From: Azospirillum sp. 412522
GTDB taxonomy: Bacteria > Pseudomonadota > Alphaproteobacteria > Azospirillales > Azospirillaceae
Direction of reading: 5' to 3'
Length of the DNA: 64,000 bases
NCBI RefSeq assembly: GCF_019805165.1
Contig: NZ_RWIJ01000003.1
Coordinates: forward strand, 310,001 to 374,000
In this document: in pieces, positions 9,284 through 18,698 of the stretch
How the letters are laid out: each line of letters opens with the position of its first letter
Numbering within the stretch: the stretch's first letter is position 1
Translations under genes and position numbers: made by a program
The notes under the pieces: generated by a model
Told to the model about the DNA's origin: nothing
Databases searched by the model: none
Seen by the model: only the letters and a program-made list of their open reading frames with translations

Positions 9284-10378
9284 ATGTATTCCTCGCCTAC
9301 GCTTTCCCGTTATATCGGCCGGCAGTTCATCGTCTGGTTCTGCCTGCTGATGGTGATCCTGCTTGCCATCGTGGTGCTGCTTGACACGGTGGAACTGCTG
9401 CGCCGCGCCGGCACCAAGCCCCATGTCACCTTCGGGCTGGTGGTGGAGATGGCACTGTTGAAGCTGCCGGAGATCGGGCAGCAGATTTTCCCCTTCGTCA
9501 TCCTGTTCGCGGGCATGTTCACCTTCTGGCGGCTTACGCGCAGCGCCGAACTGGTGGTGGCGCGGGCGGTCGGCGTGTCGGCCTGGCAGTTCCTGATGCC
9601 GGTGATGTTCGCCGCCGCCGCCATCGGCGTGGTGAAGGTGACGCTGATCAACCCGGTCGGCGCCGTGTTCATCGCCAAGTACGAGCAATTGCAGGACCGC
9701 TATCTGAAGCTGCAGTCGAGCACGCTGAACATTTCGCGTTCCGGCCTGTGGCTGCGCCAGACCAACGAGACGGAACAGTTCTTCATCCATTCGGAGCTGG
9801 TGAACCCGGTGACCTTCGAGCTGTCGAACGTCATCGTCTTCCTGTTCGACGCCGACCAGAACTATCTGGGCCGGGTCGACGCCCCCAGCGCCGTGCTGAA
9901 GGACCGCAAGTGGGAACTGCAGGAGGCCATCCTGAACCGGGCCAAGAAGGACCCGGAGAAGCTGGACAGCTACACCATCCCCACCGAACTGGACATGGCG
10001 ACCATCGAGGAGAGCTTCGCTCCGCCGGAGACCATCTCCTTCTGGGAACTGCCGCGTTTCATCCACACGCTGGAGACCACGGGTTTCCCGGCTGTGAGGC
10101 ACCGGCTGCATTACCAGTCGCTGCTGGCCCAGCCCTTCCTGTTCCTGGCGATGGTGCTGTTCGCCGCCGCCTTCTCGCTGCGGCTGCCGCGGCGGGGCGG
10201 GACCATGGCGATGGTCACCGGTGGCGTGCTGACCGGTTTCGTGCTGTTCGTGATGACCGACGTGGTCCGCACCTTCGGCATGTCGGAGACGATCCCGATC
10301 ATCATGGCCGCCTGGAGCCCCGCCGGCATCAGCCTGCTGCTGGGCATCGCCGCCCTTCTGCATCTGGAGGACGGCTGA
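9284..10378 (+). CDS. lptG: LPS export ABC transporter permease LptG
   Basis: 364 residues from the ATG at 9284; the open frame extends upstream but reads as non-protein. The N-terminal TLSRYIGRQFIVWFCLLMVI is the first membrane helix of the LptF/LptG family. Three more helices follow, around residues 60-80, 285-310 and 315-360, with a periplasmic beta-jellyroll between the pairs. LptG works with LptF and the LptB ATPase to extract LPS from the inner membrane. surA and pdxA lie downstream. The usual partner genes lptF and lptD are not next to it here. Confidence 0.95.
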   Translation: MYSSPTLSRYIGRQFIVWFCLLMVILLAIVVLLDTVELLRRAGTKPHVTFGLVVEMALLKLPEIGQQIFPFVILFAGMFTFWRLTRSAELVVARAVGVSAWQFLMPVMFAAAAIGVVKVTLINPVGAVFIAKYEQLQDRYLKLQSSTLNISRSGLWLRQTNETEQFFIHSELVNPVTFELSNVIVFLFDADQNYLGRVDAPSAVLKDRKWELQEAILNRAKKDPEKLDSYTIPTELDMATIEESFAPPETISFWELPRFIHTLETTGFPAVRHRLHYQSLLAQPFLFLAMVLFAAAFSLRLPRRGGTMAMVTGGVLTGFVLFVMTDVVRTFGMSETIPIIMAAWSPAGISLLLGIAALLHLEDG

Positions 10379-10545
10379 GGACGCGATGGCCGGGTGGGAC
10401 CATTCGCCGCAAAGCGGCCGGTTATCCCCATCGGTCATAATTCCGCCCTGTTGATTTAGCACTGGATTGCAGGGGCCGATTCCGTTTGCAAGGGGCACCG
10501 GCCCCACCGTAATAACGGGCGACCCGTTTTTGGAGCTTGAGCACG

Positions 10546-12006
10546 ATGTCGAGTTTGCGAGCCGTCCGGACCACCGTCGCCGTGGCGACCGCCTGCGCGC
10601 TTCTGGCCTTGCCCGCCGTGGCGCAGTCCAGCAAGGCCGCCGCCGGTGCTGCTGCGCCGCGGTCGGGCGACCACGGCGCGCAGCCGGCGCGGACGCCGGG
10701 GTCGGAGGGCATCGCCGCCGTCGTGAATGACGAGGTCGTTTCGGTTTCCGACGTCAATGCCCGCATCCGCATGGCTCTGCTCAACGCCGGCGCCGCCGGA
10801 AGCCAGGAGACCATCCAGCGGCTGACCCCGCAGGTGATGCGCCTGCTGATCGACGAGCGTTTGCAGATGCAGGAGGCCAAGCGCCAGGGCGTCACGGTGT
10901 CCGCATCCGAGATCGACGACGCCATCAAGCGCATCGCCGAACAGAACCGGATCAATGGCCAGCAGCTTCAGGAGATGCTGAAGCGCCAGAACGTGCCGGT
11001 CTCCACCCTGAAGGACCAGATCAGGGCGCTGCTCGCCTGGCAGAAGGTGATGCAGCGCCGCATCCGTCAGGAGATCGTCGTCGGCGAGGACGAGGTCGAT
11101 GCCGCGATGGAGCGGCTGAAGGCCAACATCGGCAAGCCCGAATATCTGGTCGCCGAGATCTTCCTGGCGGTGGATACCCCTGACCAGGACGACGAGGTGC
11201 GCCGCAACGCCGAACGACTGGTGGAGGAGGTGAAGCGCGGCGGCAACTTCGCCGCGCTGGCCCGCCAGTTCTCGCAGTCGGCCGGTGCCGCATCGGGCGG
11301 CGACCTGGGCTGGGTGCGCAGCGGCGAGCTGTCGCCGGAGGTGGACAAGGCGCTGTCGGGCATGCGCGGCGGCCAGCTGTCGACGCCGATCCGCACGGCC
11401 ACGGGCTATCATATCCTGCTGGTGCGCGGCCAGCGGCCCTTCGGGAGCAGCGGCGGCGAGATGCCGATGCCGGTGGCCCGGCCGGCAGCGCCCCGTCCGC
11501 AGGCGCGCCCCGACCTGGCCAAGGCCACCGTCAACATGAAGCAGATCATCATCCCGATCGAATCCAAGGAGCAGGCCAAGGCCGTCAAGGAACAGGCCGA
11601 GAAGCTGCGCAAGTCGATCAAGAGCTGCGCCGACTTCCAGGCCCGTGCCAAGGAGACCGGCATGGCGGAGTCGGGTGACATGGGCACCATGCGGGTCAAG
11701 GACATGGCGCCCGGCCTGCAGAACCTTGCGCTGGGCATCCCGCTGGGGCAGGCCAGCCCGGTGCTGCTGAGCCCGGCCGCCGCGGTCATCCTGATCGTCT
11801 GCAAACGCGACGTGCCGATGATCCAGCCGCCGCCGGAGGCCCAGCCGGCCCCGCCGCCCCCGCCCGCGCCGACTCCGATCCAGGAGGCCAAGCTGCCCGG
11901 CCGGGAGGAGATCGAGCGCGAACTGATCAACGAACGGTCGGAGCTGCTGTCGCGCCGCTATCTGCGCGACCTGCGCCGCACCGCCTTCATCGAGACCCGC
12001 CTGTGA
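10546..12006 (+). CDS. surA: Periplasmic peptidyl-prolyl isomerase / chaperone SurA
   Basis: 486 residues from ATG 10546, chosen over an in-frame TTG nine nt upstream because GGAG at 10532-10535 is well placed for it. A signal peptide (SSLRAVRTTVAVATACALLA, then LPAVAQ) is followed by a SurA N-terminal helical domain (VNDEVVSVSDVNARIRMALL). A parvulin domain follows, with FAALARQFSQSAGAASGGDL and GYHILLVRGQRP. A weaker second parvulin-like region is followed by a Pro-rich linker. SurA escorts outer-membrane proteins. The stop overlaps the pdxA GTG. Confidence 0.93.
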   Translation: MSSLRAVRTTVAVATACALLALPAVAQSSKAAAGAAAPRSGDHGAQPARTPGSEGIAAVVNDEVVSVSDVNARIRMALLNAGAAGSQETIQRLTPQVMRLLIDERLQMQEAKRQGVTVSASEIDDAIKRIAEQNRINGQQLQEMLKRQNVPVSTLKDQIRALLAWQKVMQRRIRQEIVVGEDEVDAAMERLKANIGKPEYLVAEIFLAVDTPDQDDEVRRNAERLVEEVKRGGNFAALARQFSQSAGAASGGDLGWVRSGELSPEVDKALSGMRGGQLSTPIRTATGYHILLVRGQRPFGSSGGEMPMPVARPAAPRPQARPDLAKATVNMKQIIIPIESKEQAKAVKEQAEKLRKSIKSCADFQARAKETGMAESGDMGTMRVKDMAPGLQNLALGIPLGQASPVLLSPAAAVILIVCKRDVPMIQPPPEAQPAPPPPPAPTPIQEAKLPGREEIERELINERSELLSRRYLRDLRRTAFIETRL

Positions 12007-13031
12007 CCGCCGCCCCGCCGGACGGTCTGCCGCTTGCCCTCACCATGGGGGAGCCGGCCGGCGTCGGCGGGGACATCACGCTGAAGGCCTGGGTGGCCCG
12101 CCACGAGGCCGGCCTGCCGCCCTTCGTCGTTCTGGACGATCCCGCAAGGCTGGCGGCACTGTCGGCGAGTTTTGGGCTGGCGGTTCCGGTGCGGGCCGTG
12201 TCCTCTCCGGAAGAGGGCGCTGCGCTGTTCGATGGCGCTTTGCCGGTCCTGCCGGTCGCGCTCGGCAACCCTGTCGTCGCCGGCCGGCCCGATCCCGCCA
12301 ACGGGGCCGCGGTGATCGCCAGCATCGACCGCGCGGTCGCCCTGGTGCAGGGGGGGCAAGCCGCTGCCATGGTCACCAACCCGATCCAGAAATCCTCGCT
12401 CTATGCCGCCGGGTTCCGCCATCCCGGTCACACCGAGTATCTGGCTCATCTGGCCGGGCTGACCGTCGAGCCGATCATGATGCTGGCGGCTGCCGACCTG
12501 CGGGTGGTGCCGGTGACCATCCATGTGTCGGTGCGCGATGCAGTGAACCAGCTGACCACCGAAGCCATCATCCATGCCGGACGGATCACCGCCGCGTCGC
12601 TGGCGCGTGACTTCGGCATCGAGCGGCCGCGGCTGGCCGTCGCCGGTCTCAACCCCCATGCGGGGGAGGGCGGGGCGATGGGACGCGAGGAGATCGACAT
12701 CATCGGGCCTGCCATCGCCGTCCTGCGCGCCGACGGCATCGATGTGTCGGGTCCCCGTCCGCCCGATACCATGTTCCATGCCGCCGCCCGCCGCAGCTAT
12801 GACGCCGCGCTGTGCATGTACCACGACCAGGCGCTGATCCCGGTGAAGACGGTCGATTTCGACAGCGGCGTGAACATCACGTTGGGGTTGCCCTTCGTCC
12901 GCACCTCGCCTGACCATGGCACCGCTCTCGACATTGCGGGAACGGGCGCCGCCAATGCGACGAGCCTGATCGCCGCGTTGAAGACCGCCGACCGGATGGC
13001 GCGGAACCGCCGGCGTGCCTCCGCTCCCTAG
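12003..13031 (+). CDS. pdxA: 4-hydroxythreonine-4-phosphate dehydrogenase
   Basis: 342 residues. It begins at a GTG within GTGA, overlapping the surA stop by four bases, so it is translationally coupled. Diagnostic stretches are LTMGEPAGVGGDI at the start, HPGHTEYLA and LNPHAGEGGAMG with metal/substrate histidines, and MYHDQALIPVK near the C-terminus. It oxidises 4-phosphohydroxy-threonine in the DXP-dependent pyridoxal phosphate pathway; pdxJ, which uses its product, lies 4.4 kb downstream. In many relatives an rsmA (ksgA) gene follows, but not here. Confidence 0.97.
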   Translation: MTAAPPDGLPLALTMGEPAGVGGDITLKAWVARHEAGLPPFVVLDDPARLAALSASFGLAVPVRAVSSPEEGAALFDGALPVLPVALGNPVVAGRPDPANGAAVIASIDRAVALVQGGQAAAMVTNPIQKSSLYAAGFRHPGHTEYLAHLAGLTVEPIMMLAAADLRVVPVTIHVSVRDAVNQLTTEAIIHAGRITAASLARDFGIERPRLAVAGLNPHAGEGGAMGREEIDIIGPAIAVLRADGIDVSGPRPPDTMFHAAARRSYDAALCMYHDQALIPVKTVDFDSGVNITLGLPFVRTSPDHGTALDIAGTGAANATSLIAALKTADRMARNRRRASAP

Positions 13032-13057
13032 GCTCCGGCAGAAGGAAGTCCCGCAAA

Positions 13058-13090
13058 TGAAAAAGGAGCGCCGATGCGCTCCCTTTTTCA
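13058..13090. terminator. Bidirectional rho-independent terminator between convergent pdxA and NYN gene
   Basis: A stem TGAAAAAGGAGCGC (13058-13071), a CGAT loop and GCGCTCC-C-TTTTTCA (13076-13090), with one bulged C. It has an A-run on the left and a T-run on the right, so it can stop transcription from both sides. Confidence 0.85.
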
Positions 13091-13109
13091 TGCCGTCCTT
13101 CCGGTGCAA

Positions 13110-13817
13110 TCAGCCCCGGTCGTCGGGATCGTACATCGTCGGGCCGCCCTGATGGTCGTGATGCAAGGGAGCCTGCTCGCGATGGTGGTGAGCGCGGGCA
13201 ATGAAGGGCGCCAACTCCTGCAACTCGATGAAGTTGTCGGCCTGACGGCGCAACTCGTCGGCAACCATCGGCGGTTGCGAGCGGACGGTGCTCACGACGC
13301 TGCAGCGGACTCCCTTGCGCTGTACCGCCTCGACCAGCCGGCGGAAGTCGCCGTCGCCGGAGAAAAGCAGGATGTGATCGACATGGTCGGCCATCTCCAT
13401 CACGTCGATGGCCAGTTCGATGTCCATGTTGCCTTTGATCTTGCGCCGGCCCGAGGCGTCGGTGAACTCCTTGGTCGGCTTGGTCACCATGGTGTAGCCG
13501 TTGTAGTCGAGCCAATCGACCAGCGGGCGGATCGGGGAGTATTCCTGATCCTCGACGAGAGCGGTGTAATAGAAGGCGCGCACCAGCCGGCCTTCGCCAG
13601 CAAAGCCGTCACGCAACCTTTTGTAATCGATATCGAAGCCCAATGAGCGTGCTGCGGCGTAAAGGTTGGCGCCATCTATGAAAAGTGCGAGACGCTCTTC
13701 TTTATAAAACAACTTGCTGACATCACGCGGCAAAGTCGAATTACGGTCCAATGCCAGGATCCTTTCGTCGCTGCTTGGTAAAAATTGACGGAACATGCGG
13801 AAAACTCTGCATTCCAA
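13110..13817 (-). CDS. NYN-domain (LabA/DUF88 family) protein
   Basis: Up to 235 residues. The core RLALFIDGANLYAAARSLGF carries the first acidic residue of the PIN-like NYN fold, and IELAIDVMEMADHVDHILLF with SGDGDF carries the others, so a metal-dependent RNase fold is expected. Start choice is unsure: no ATG lies close to the core. A TTG at about 13751 preceded by AAAGGA is attractive, while the frame extends to 13817. The His-rich C-terminus (ARAHHHREQAPLHHDHQGG) is unusual. Target RNA unknown. Confidence 0.88.
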   Translation of the reverse strand: MECRVFRMFRQFLPSSDERILALDRNSTLPRDVSKLFYKEERLALFIDGANLYAAARSLGFDIDYKRLRDGFAGEGRLVRAFYYTALVEDQEYSPIRPLVDWLDYNGYTMVTKPTKEFTDASGRRKIKGNMDIELAIDVMEMADHVDHILLFSGDGDFRRLVEAVQRKGVRCSVVSTVRSQPPMVADELRRQADNFIELQELAPFIARAHHHREQAPLHHDHQGGPTMYDPDDRG

Positions 13818-13954
13818 TTTTGAAATCTAGTGTATCATGGGCAAACATACAAGGGGGCAACGCTCGCCAACTATCCGTGAAGGCCGCCGATGGCGGATGA
13901 TGAGTTCGGGCGCGGCGCTCCTCTGGCGCAATGCAGCAACGCCGTGGTTCGCGC

Positions 13955-13983
13955 TTGCACCTATCGGGCCACATCCATATAGT
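13955..13983 (+). promoter_or_regulatory. Sigma-70-type promoter for rpoZ
   Basis: A -35 element TTGCAC at 13955-13960 and a -10 element TATAGT at 13978-13983 are separated by exactly 17 nt. The likely transcript start is about 25-30 nt before the rpoZ ATG, leaving room for a GGAG ribosome binding site at 14004-14007. Confidence 0.65.
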
Positions 13984-14017
13984 CTAGAGCCTCCTTTGAA
14001 TCCGGAGTTCGTCTGGC

Positions 14018-14452
14018 ATGGCCCGCGTTACCGTTGAAGATTGCGTCCTGAAGGTTCCGAACCGTTTCGAGCTGGTGATGATGGCCGCCCAGCGCGCCCG
14101 CGAGGTTGCGAGCGGCGCTCCGCTGTCGATCGACCGCGACAACGACAAGAACCCGGTCGTGGCGCTCCGCGAGATCGCGGACGAGACGGTGTCGCTCGAG
14201 TATCTGAAGAACGCCCTGATCAAGGGCCACCAGAAGCATGTCGAGCCCGACGAGCCCGAAGAAGAGATCGTTGAGCTGATGGCCGGCGAGAATGACTGGG
14301 CCGCCCGCGGCAACAATTCGCTCGGCGATGAAGACGGCATGAGCGAAAGCGACGGCGAGGAGTTGGGCGAGGAAGACGACATTGCCGCCGACATGGATGC
14401 GGAGCCGGGCGCCGGTTTCGCCATGACCGAGGATCCTGACGGAGACCTCTGA
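14018..14452 (+). CDS. rpoZ: DNA-directed RNA polymerase omega subunit
   Basis: 144 residues. The start [20 protein letters not shown] and [19 protein letters not shown] are clear omega signatures. Omega helps assemble RNA polymerase and is part of a ppGpp site. The protein is longer than E. coli omega (about 90 residues); the extra part is a strongly acidic tail (residues about 80-144, with runs such as [16 protein letters not shown]). It is directly upstream of spoT, the usual alphaproteobacterial order, linking ppGpp synthesis with its target. Confidence 0.97.
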   Translation: MARVTVEDCVLKVPNRFELVMMAAQRAREVASGAPLSIDRDNDKNPVVALREIADETVSLEYLKNALIKGHQKHVEPDEPEEEIVELMAGENDWAARGNNSLGDEDGMSESDGEELGEEDDIAADMDAEPGAGFAMTEDPDGDL

Positions 14453-14477
14453 TTCTGGACAACGATCGCAGGACCCG

Positions 14478-14498
14478 GAGGGGACGCAACGTCCCCTC
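14478..14498. promoter_or_regulatory. Hairpin between rpoZ and spoT
   Basis: GAGGGGACG (14478-14486) and CGTCCCCTC (14490-14498) form a 9-bp stem with a 3-nt loop 26 nt after the rpoZ stop. No T-run follows. It could be a weak terminator, an RNA-stabilising end or an attenuator controlling how much spoT message is made. Confidence 0.45.
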
Positions 14499-14594
14499 GC
14501 CGACCAAAAGGGTGGAGGGCATCCTGCTCTCCTCCGGTTCTCACCGAACCGCCACGAACATATTTGAGGCGCCGCGTGCGCCGGGTCGGGCCGC

Positions 14595-16754
14595 ATGATC
14601 CGGCAGTACGAGCTTGTCGAACGCGTCAAGGCGTATGATCCCTCCGCCGATGAGGATCTGCTGAACCGCGCCTACGTCTTTTCCATGAAGGCGCACGGGT
14701 CGCAGACGCGTGCGTCGGGCGACCCCTATTTCCTTCATCCGCTGGAGGTCGCCGGCATCCTGACCCAGATGAAGCTGGACGCCGGCACGATCGCCACGGC
14801 GCTGCTTCATGACACGGTCGAGGATACCGTCGCCACGCTGGAGGACATCGAGCGGGTATTCGGCAAGGAAATCGCCCGGCTGGTCGATGGCGTCACCAAG
14901 CTGTCGCGGCTGGAACTGAACAGCGAGCAGGCCAAGCAGGCTGAGAATTTCCGCAAGCTGGTCATCGCCATGTCGGAGGACATCCGCGTCCTTCTGGTGA
15001 AGCTGGCCGACCGGCTTCACAACATGCGCACGCTGTTCCACCTGAAGAAGCCGGAAAAGCGCCGCCGCATCGCCCGCGAAACCATCGAGATCTACTCGCC
15101 CCTGGCCGAACGCATCGGCATGCACAAGATCAAGGATGAGCTGGACGATCTTGCCTTCGCCGAACTGAACCCCGACGCGCGCGACAGCATCCTGGCCCAA
15201 CTGGCGCGTCTGCGCAGCGAGGGCGAGAACCGCGTCCAGACCATCATCACGGAACTGCGTGAACTCCTGGCGTCCGAAGGGCTGCCCGACGTATCGGTTT
15301 CCGGGCGCGAGAAGTCCGCCTATTCGATCTGGCGCAAGCTCCAGCGCAAGAACGTCAGTTTCGAGCAGTTGTCCGACATCATGGCCTTCCGCATCACGGT
15401 CGGTTCGGTCGGCGAATGCTATCAGGCGCTGGGCGTTGTCCACGCCCATTATCCGGTCGTGCCGGGGCGCTTCAAGGACTACATCTCCACCCCCAAGCCC
15501 AACGGCTACCGCAGCCTGCACACCGGCGTGATCGGTCCCGGCCGCAACCGGATCGAGGTGCAGATCCGCACCCAGGACATGCACGAGATCGCCGAGCTGG
15601 GCGTGGCCGCCCACTGGGCCTACAAGCAGGACCACCAGCCGCGACCGAACGGCGGTGAATACCGTTGGCTGCGCGAGCTGCTGGACATCCTGGAGCATGC
15701 GCAGAAGCCGGAAGAGTTCCTGGAACATACCAAGCTGGAGCTGTTCCAGGATCAGGTCTTCTGCTTCACGCCGAAGGGCGACCTGATCGCGCTGCCGCGC
15801 GGCGCCACGCCGGTCGATTTTGCCTATGCCGTCCACTCGCAGGTCGGCGACCATTGCGTCGGCGCCAAGATCAACGGGCGCATGCTGCCGTTGCGCACCC
15901 AGCTGCAGAACGGCGATCAGGTCGACATCGTCACCTCCAAGGCGCAGACACCGGTTCCGGGCTGGGAGCGTTTCGTCGTCACCGGCAAGGCTCGCGCCCG
16001 CATTCGCAAGTTCCTGCGCACCCAGCAACGCGCCCAGTACATGGAACTTGGCCGCGGCATGCTGATGCGGCAATTCAAGTCGGAAGGCTACGAGTTCACC
16101 GAGAAGGCGCTGGAGAACGCCGCCAAGATTTTCCAGCAGCCGACGGTGGACGACCTGATGGCGGGTGTCGGCTCCGGCCTGCATTCGGTGCGCGAAGTCT
16201 TCCATGCCGTCTTCCCCGGCCACAAGGCCCAGACCGCCCCCGCCGCCCGCGAGGCGGAGGAGAGCGCGCCCAAGCCGAAGCCGAAGGCACGCAAGGAATC
16301 GGCCCTGCCGATCCGCGGCCTGATCCCGGGCATGGCCGTGCATTACGCCCGCTGCTGCCATCCTCTGCCCGGCGACCGCATCGTCGGCATCGTCACCACC
16401 GGCAAGGGCGTGACGATCCACACCATCGATTGCGAGACGCTGGAGAGCTTCCACGAATCGCCGGAACGCTGGATCGACGTGTCGTGGGAGACCGGTCCGG
16501 ATTCGCCGGAAGAGCATGTCGGGCGCATCAGCGTCGTCATCGCCAATGAGCAGGGCTCGCTCGGCACGCTGTTCACGGTGATCGGCAAGAACCAGGGCAA
16601 CGTCATCCATCAGAAGATCACGAACCGCAGCACCGACTATTTCGAGCTGCTGATCGACATCGACGTGAAGGATGCCAAGCACCTGACCAACATCATGGCC
16701 GCCCTGCGCGCCACCCCGGCCATCCATTCGGTGGAGCGGGCGCGGGGGCGGTGA
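14595..16754 (+). CDS. spoT: Bifunctional (p)ppGpp synthetase/hydrolase (RelA/SpoT)
   Basis: 719 residues with the full Rel domain order. An HD hydrolase domain (YFLHPLEVAGILTQMKLDAG, then LLHDTVEDT) is near residues 35-90. The synthetase has REKSAYSIWRKLQRK and RFKDYISTPKPNGYRSLHTG. TGS (VFCFTPKGDLIALPRGATPV) follows, then a ZFD/CC region with HYARCCHPLPGDRIVGIVT and a C-terminal ACT domain. Both active sites look intact, so it should make and degrade (p)ppGpp as the single long Rel enzyme usual in this class. It lies just downstream of rpoZ. Confidence 0.98.
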   Translation: MIRQYELVERVKAYDPSADEDLLNRAYVFSMKAHGSQTRASGDPYFLHPLEVAGILTQMKLDAGTIATALLHDTVEDTVATLEDIERVFGKEIARLVDGVTKLSRLELNSEQAKQAENFRKLVIAMSEDIRVLLVKLADRLHNMRTLFHLKKPEKRRRIARETIEIYSPLAERIGMHKIKDELDDLAFAELNPDARDSILAQLARLRSEGENRVQTIITELRELLASEGLPDVSVSGREKSAYSIWRKLQRKNVSFEQLSDIMAFRITVGSVGECYQALGVVHAHYPVVPGRFKDYISTPKPNGYRSLHTGVIGPGRNRIEVQIRTQDMHEIAELGVAAHWAYKQDHQPRPNGGEYRWLRELLDILEHAQKPEEFLEHTKLELFQDQVFCFTPKGDLIALPRGATPVDFAYAVHSQVGDHCVGAKINGRMLPLRTQLQNGDQVDIVTSKAQTPVPGWERFVVTGKARARIRKFLRTQQRAQYMELGRGMLMRQFKSEGYEFTEKALENAAKIFQQPTVDDLMAGVGSGLHSVREVFHAVFPGHKAQTAPAAREAEESAPKPKPKARKESALPIRGLIPGMAVHYARCCHPLPGDRIVGIVTTGKGVTIHTIDCETLESFHESPERWIDVSWETGPDSPEEHVGRISVVIANEQGSLGTLFTVIGKNQGNVIHQKITNRSTDYFELLIDIDVKDAKHLTNIMAALRATPAIHSVERARGR

Positions 16755-16769
16755 CGCTCCACTTGCCGT

Positions 16770-16800
16770 GCGGCACAGCGGGCCATGCTCGCTGTGCCGC
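16770..16800 (+). terminator. Possible terminator after spoT
   Basis: An 11-bp perfect stem GCGGCACAGCG (16770-16780) / CGCTGTGCCGC (16790-16800) around a 9-nt loop begins 16 nt after the spoT stop. Only a short, delayed TTTT (about 16815) follows, so termination efficiency is uncertain. Confidence 0.5.
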
Positions 16801-16891
16801 CGCAGTGGTGACGGTTTTCCGATCAGGGCGCACAGGAACAGCTCGCAGCGCGAAGACGCACCGTTGACGCTGTGAGATGGGGGAGAAAGCT

Positions 16892-17272
16892 ATGCGGCTC
16901 GACAAGCTGCTCCTGCCGTTTTCGGCTGCCGCATTGTGTTTCACGCCGCTTTACGGTGCCTATGGCGGCAACGGGGAGACGTTGTTTGTGGAGAGATGCG
17001 CGATGTGTCACGGGACGGATGCGAAAGGCTCCGGTCCGTTGGCGGGCAAAAGCAATCCTCCAACCCCCGATTTGACGACGCCGGCCTTCCGGAAGCGCTT
17101 GGCGGACTATCCGGGCGTTATCGTGTCGTCGGTCATCCTTCGGCCAAATGGGGATTTGATCCCGAGAACATTGAAGGAAAACGGCTACCGGCTTCCGCCG
17201 CACGCCTGGACCGTCAAGGATTTTCGCGACCTGAACGAGCATCTGAGCGGTATGATCCACAAGTCGAAATAA
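16892..17272 (+). CDS. Small monohaem c-type cytochrome, periplasmic
   Basis: 126 residues from the ATG at 16892, which has GGGGGAG about seven nt upstream. A signal peptide (RLDKLLLPFSAAALCFTPLY) precedes the single haem site CAMCH in TLFVERCAMCHGTDAKGSG. A later PRTLKENGYRLPPHAW region could supply the axial ligand, but the residue is not clear: no obvious Met is seen near the expected place. It is an electron carrier of unknown partner. It sits between spoT and pdxJ, an unusual place for a cytochrome. Confidence 0.85.
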   Translation: MRLDKLLLPFSAAALCFTPLYGAYGGNGETLFVERCAMCHGTDAKGSGPLAGKSNPPTPDLTTPAFRKRLADYPGVIVSSVILRPNGDLIPRTLKENGYRLPPHAWTVKDFRDLNEHLSGMIHKSK

Positions 17273-17448
17273 CGAAAATCAGGCGGGACCGTCGATCCGG
17301 CCATTCGCTCGGGCGGGGGGAGACGGTAAATTCCCTGTCATCCGCGATTGCGTCGGTCGGTTCGGCGTGACGGATGGCGGACGCACCGCTATATAGACGG
17401 AATCGCTCCCGCCCGTTCCGGCGGGCGGCGGCGCTTTGGAGCCCCTGC

Positions 17449-18201
17449 ATGTCCCGTATTCTCCGCCTCGGCGTGAACATCGACCATGTGGCGACCGTCC
17501 GCAATGCACGCGGCGGGGCGCATCCCGATCCCGTGCGCGCGGCGAGGCTGGCCATCGAGGCTGGGGCGGACGGGATCACCGCCCACCTGCGCGAGGACCG
17601 GCGCCATATCGTGGATCGCGACATCGAAAGGCTGATGGCCGAGATCGATCGTCCGCTGAACTTCGAAATGGCGGCGACCGACGAGATGCTGGGCGTCGCC
17701 CTGCGCCACAAGCCGCACGCCGCCTGCCTCGTCCCGGAAAAACGCACCGAGGTGACGACCGAAGGTGGGCTGGACGTGATTGGGCAGTACGACCATCTGG
17801 TGCGCCGGGTCGGGGACCTTGGCGCCGCCGGCATCCGCGTTTCGCTGTTCATCGATCCGGAGCCGGCTCAACTCGACGCCGCCAAGCGTCTCGGCGCTCC
17901 GGTCGTGGAACTGCACACCGGTGCCTATTGCGACGCCCACGGCCCGGCGGAACGCGAAGCGGAGTTGGCGCGCATCGTCCGCGCCGCTGCCCATGCCGAG
18001 GCGATCGGGCTGGAATGCCATGCCGGCCATGGTCTGAGCTATGACACCGTCGGTCCGGTGGCGGCGATCCAGACCATCGTCGAGCTGAACATCGGCCATT
18101 TCCTGATCGGCGAGGCGATCTTTGTCGGTCTGACCAACTCGATCGCCCGCATGCGCAAGGCGATGGACACGGCGCGCGCCGCCGGGGCAACCTCCGCATG
18201 A
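17449..18201 (+). CDS. pdxJ: Pyridoxine 5'-phosphate synthase
   Basis: 250 residues from ATG 17449 with GGAG at 17438-17441 upstream; an earlier in-frame start at 17374 is less likely because its extra residues are not conserved-looking. Motifs are [18 protein letters not shown] at the N-terminus, [14 protein letters not shown], and [13 protein letters not shown] near the end. It condenses the PdxA product with deoxyxylulose-5-phosphate to give pyridoxine phosphate. Its stop overlaps the acpS start (ATGA). Confidence 0.98.
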   Translation: MSRILRLGVNIDHVATVRNARGGAHPDPVRAARLAIEAGADGITAHLREDRRHIVDRDIERLMAEIDRPLNFEMAATDEMLGVALRHKPHAACLVPEKRTEVTTEGGLDVIGQYDHLVRRVGDLGAAGIRVSLFIDPEPAQLDAAKRLGAPVVELHTGAYCDAHGPAEREAELARIVRAAAHAEAIGLECHAGHGLSYDTVGPVAAIQTIVELNIGHFLIGEAIFVGLTNSIARMRKAMDTARAAGATSA

Positions 18202-18698
18202 GGATGTCCGGCACGATCCTTGGCATCGGCAACGACCTGATCGACATCCGGCGGGTCGAAAAGTCGCTGGAGCGGTTCGGACAGCGCTTCATCGACCGCA
18301 TCTTCACCGATGTCGAACAGGCCAAGTCCGAACGCCGCGCCTCCTCCGCAGCGAAAAACAACGCGCGCGCGTCCACCTATGCCAAGCGCTTCGCCGCCAA
18401 GGAGGCGTGCTCAAAAGCGCTGGGCACCGGTTTCCGCGACGGGGTGTTCTGGCGCGACATGGGGGTGGTCAATCTGCCGTCCGGCCAGCCGACCATGCGC
18501 CTGACCGGCGGTGCGCTGGCCCGGCTGGAGGCCATCACCCCGCCGGGCATGCGCGCCAAAATCCATGTCACGCTGACCGACGAATATCCGATGGCCGAGG
18601 CGTTCGTCGTCATCAGCGCCGAACCGATCGAGTCCGCCTCCACCGAGGCCGCCCTCACCGAGTCCGTAATGCCCACCAAGACGGCGACCCCAGAATGA
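18198..18698 (+). CDS. acpS: Holo-[acyl-carrier-protein] synthase
   Basis: 166 residues. [20 protein letters not shown] carries the Mg-binding Asp, and [18 protein letters not shown] carries the Glu/Lys pair of 4'-phosphopantetheinyl transferases. The enzyme activates ACP with CoA. It is longer than the usual 120-135 residues because of an insertion ([14 protein letters not shown]) and a loose C-terminal tail of about 25 residues. It overlaps pdxJ upstream and lepB downstream by ATGA, so the operon is translationally coupled. Confidence 0.96.
   Translation: MRMSGTILGIGNDLIDIRRVEKSLERFGQRFIDRIFTDVEQAKSERRASSAAKNNARASTYAKRFAAKEACSKALGTGFRDGVFWRDMGVVNLPSGQPTMRLTGGALARLEAITPPGMRAKIHVTLTDEYPMAEAFVVISAEPIESASTEAALTESVMPTKTATPE

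Noticed and set aside
14541..16727. A 728-residue minus-strand open frame
   Set aside because: It is antisense to spoT, with no ribosome binding site or recognised motif.
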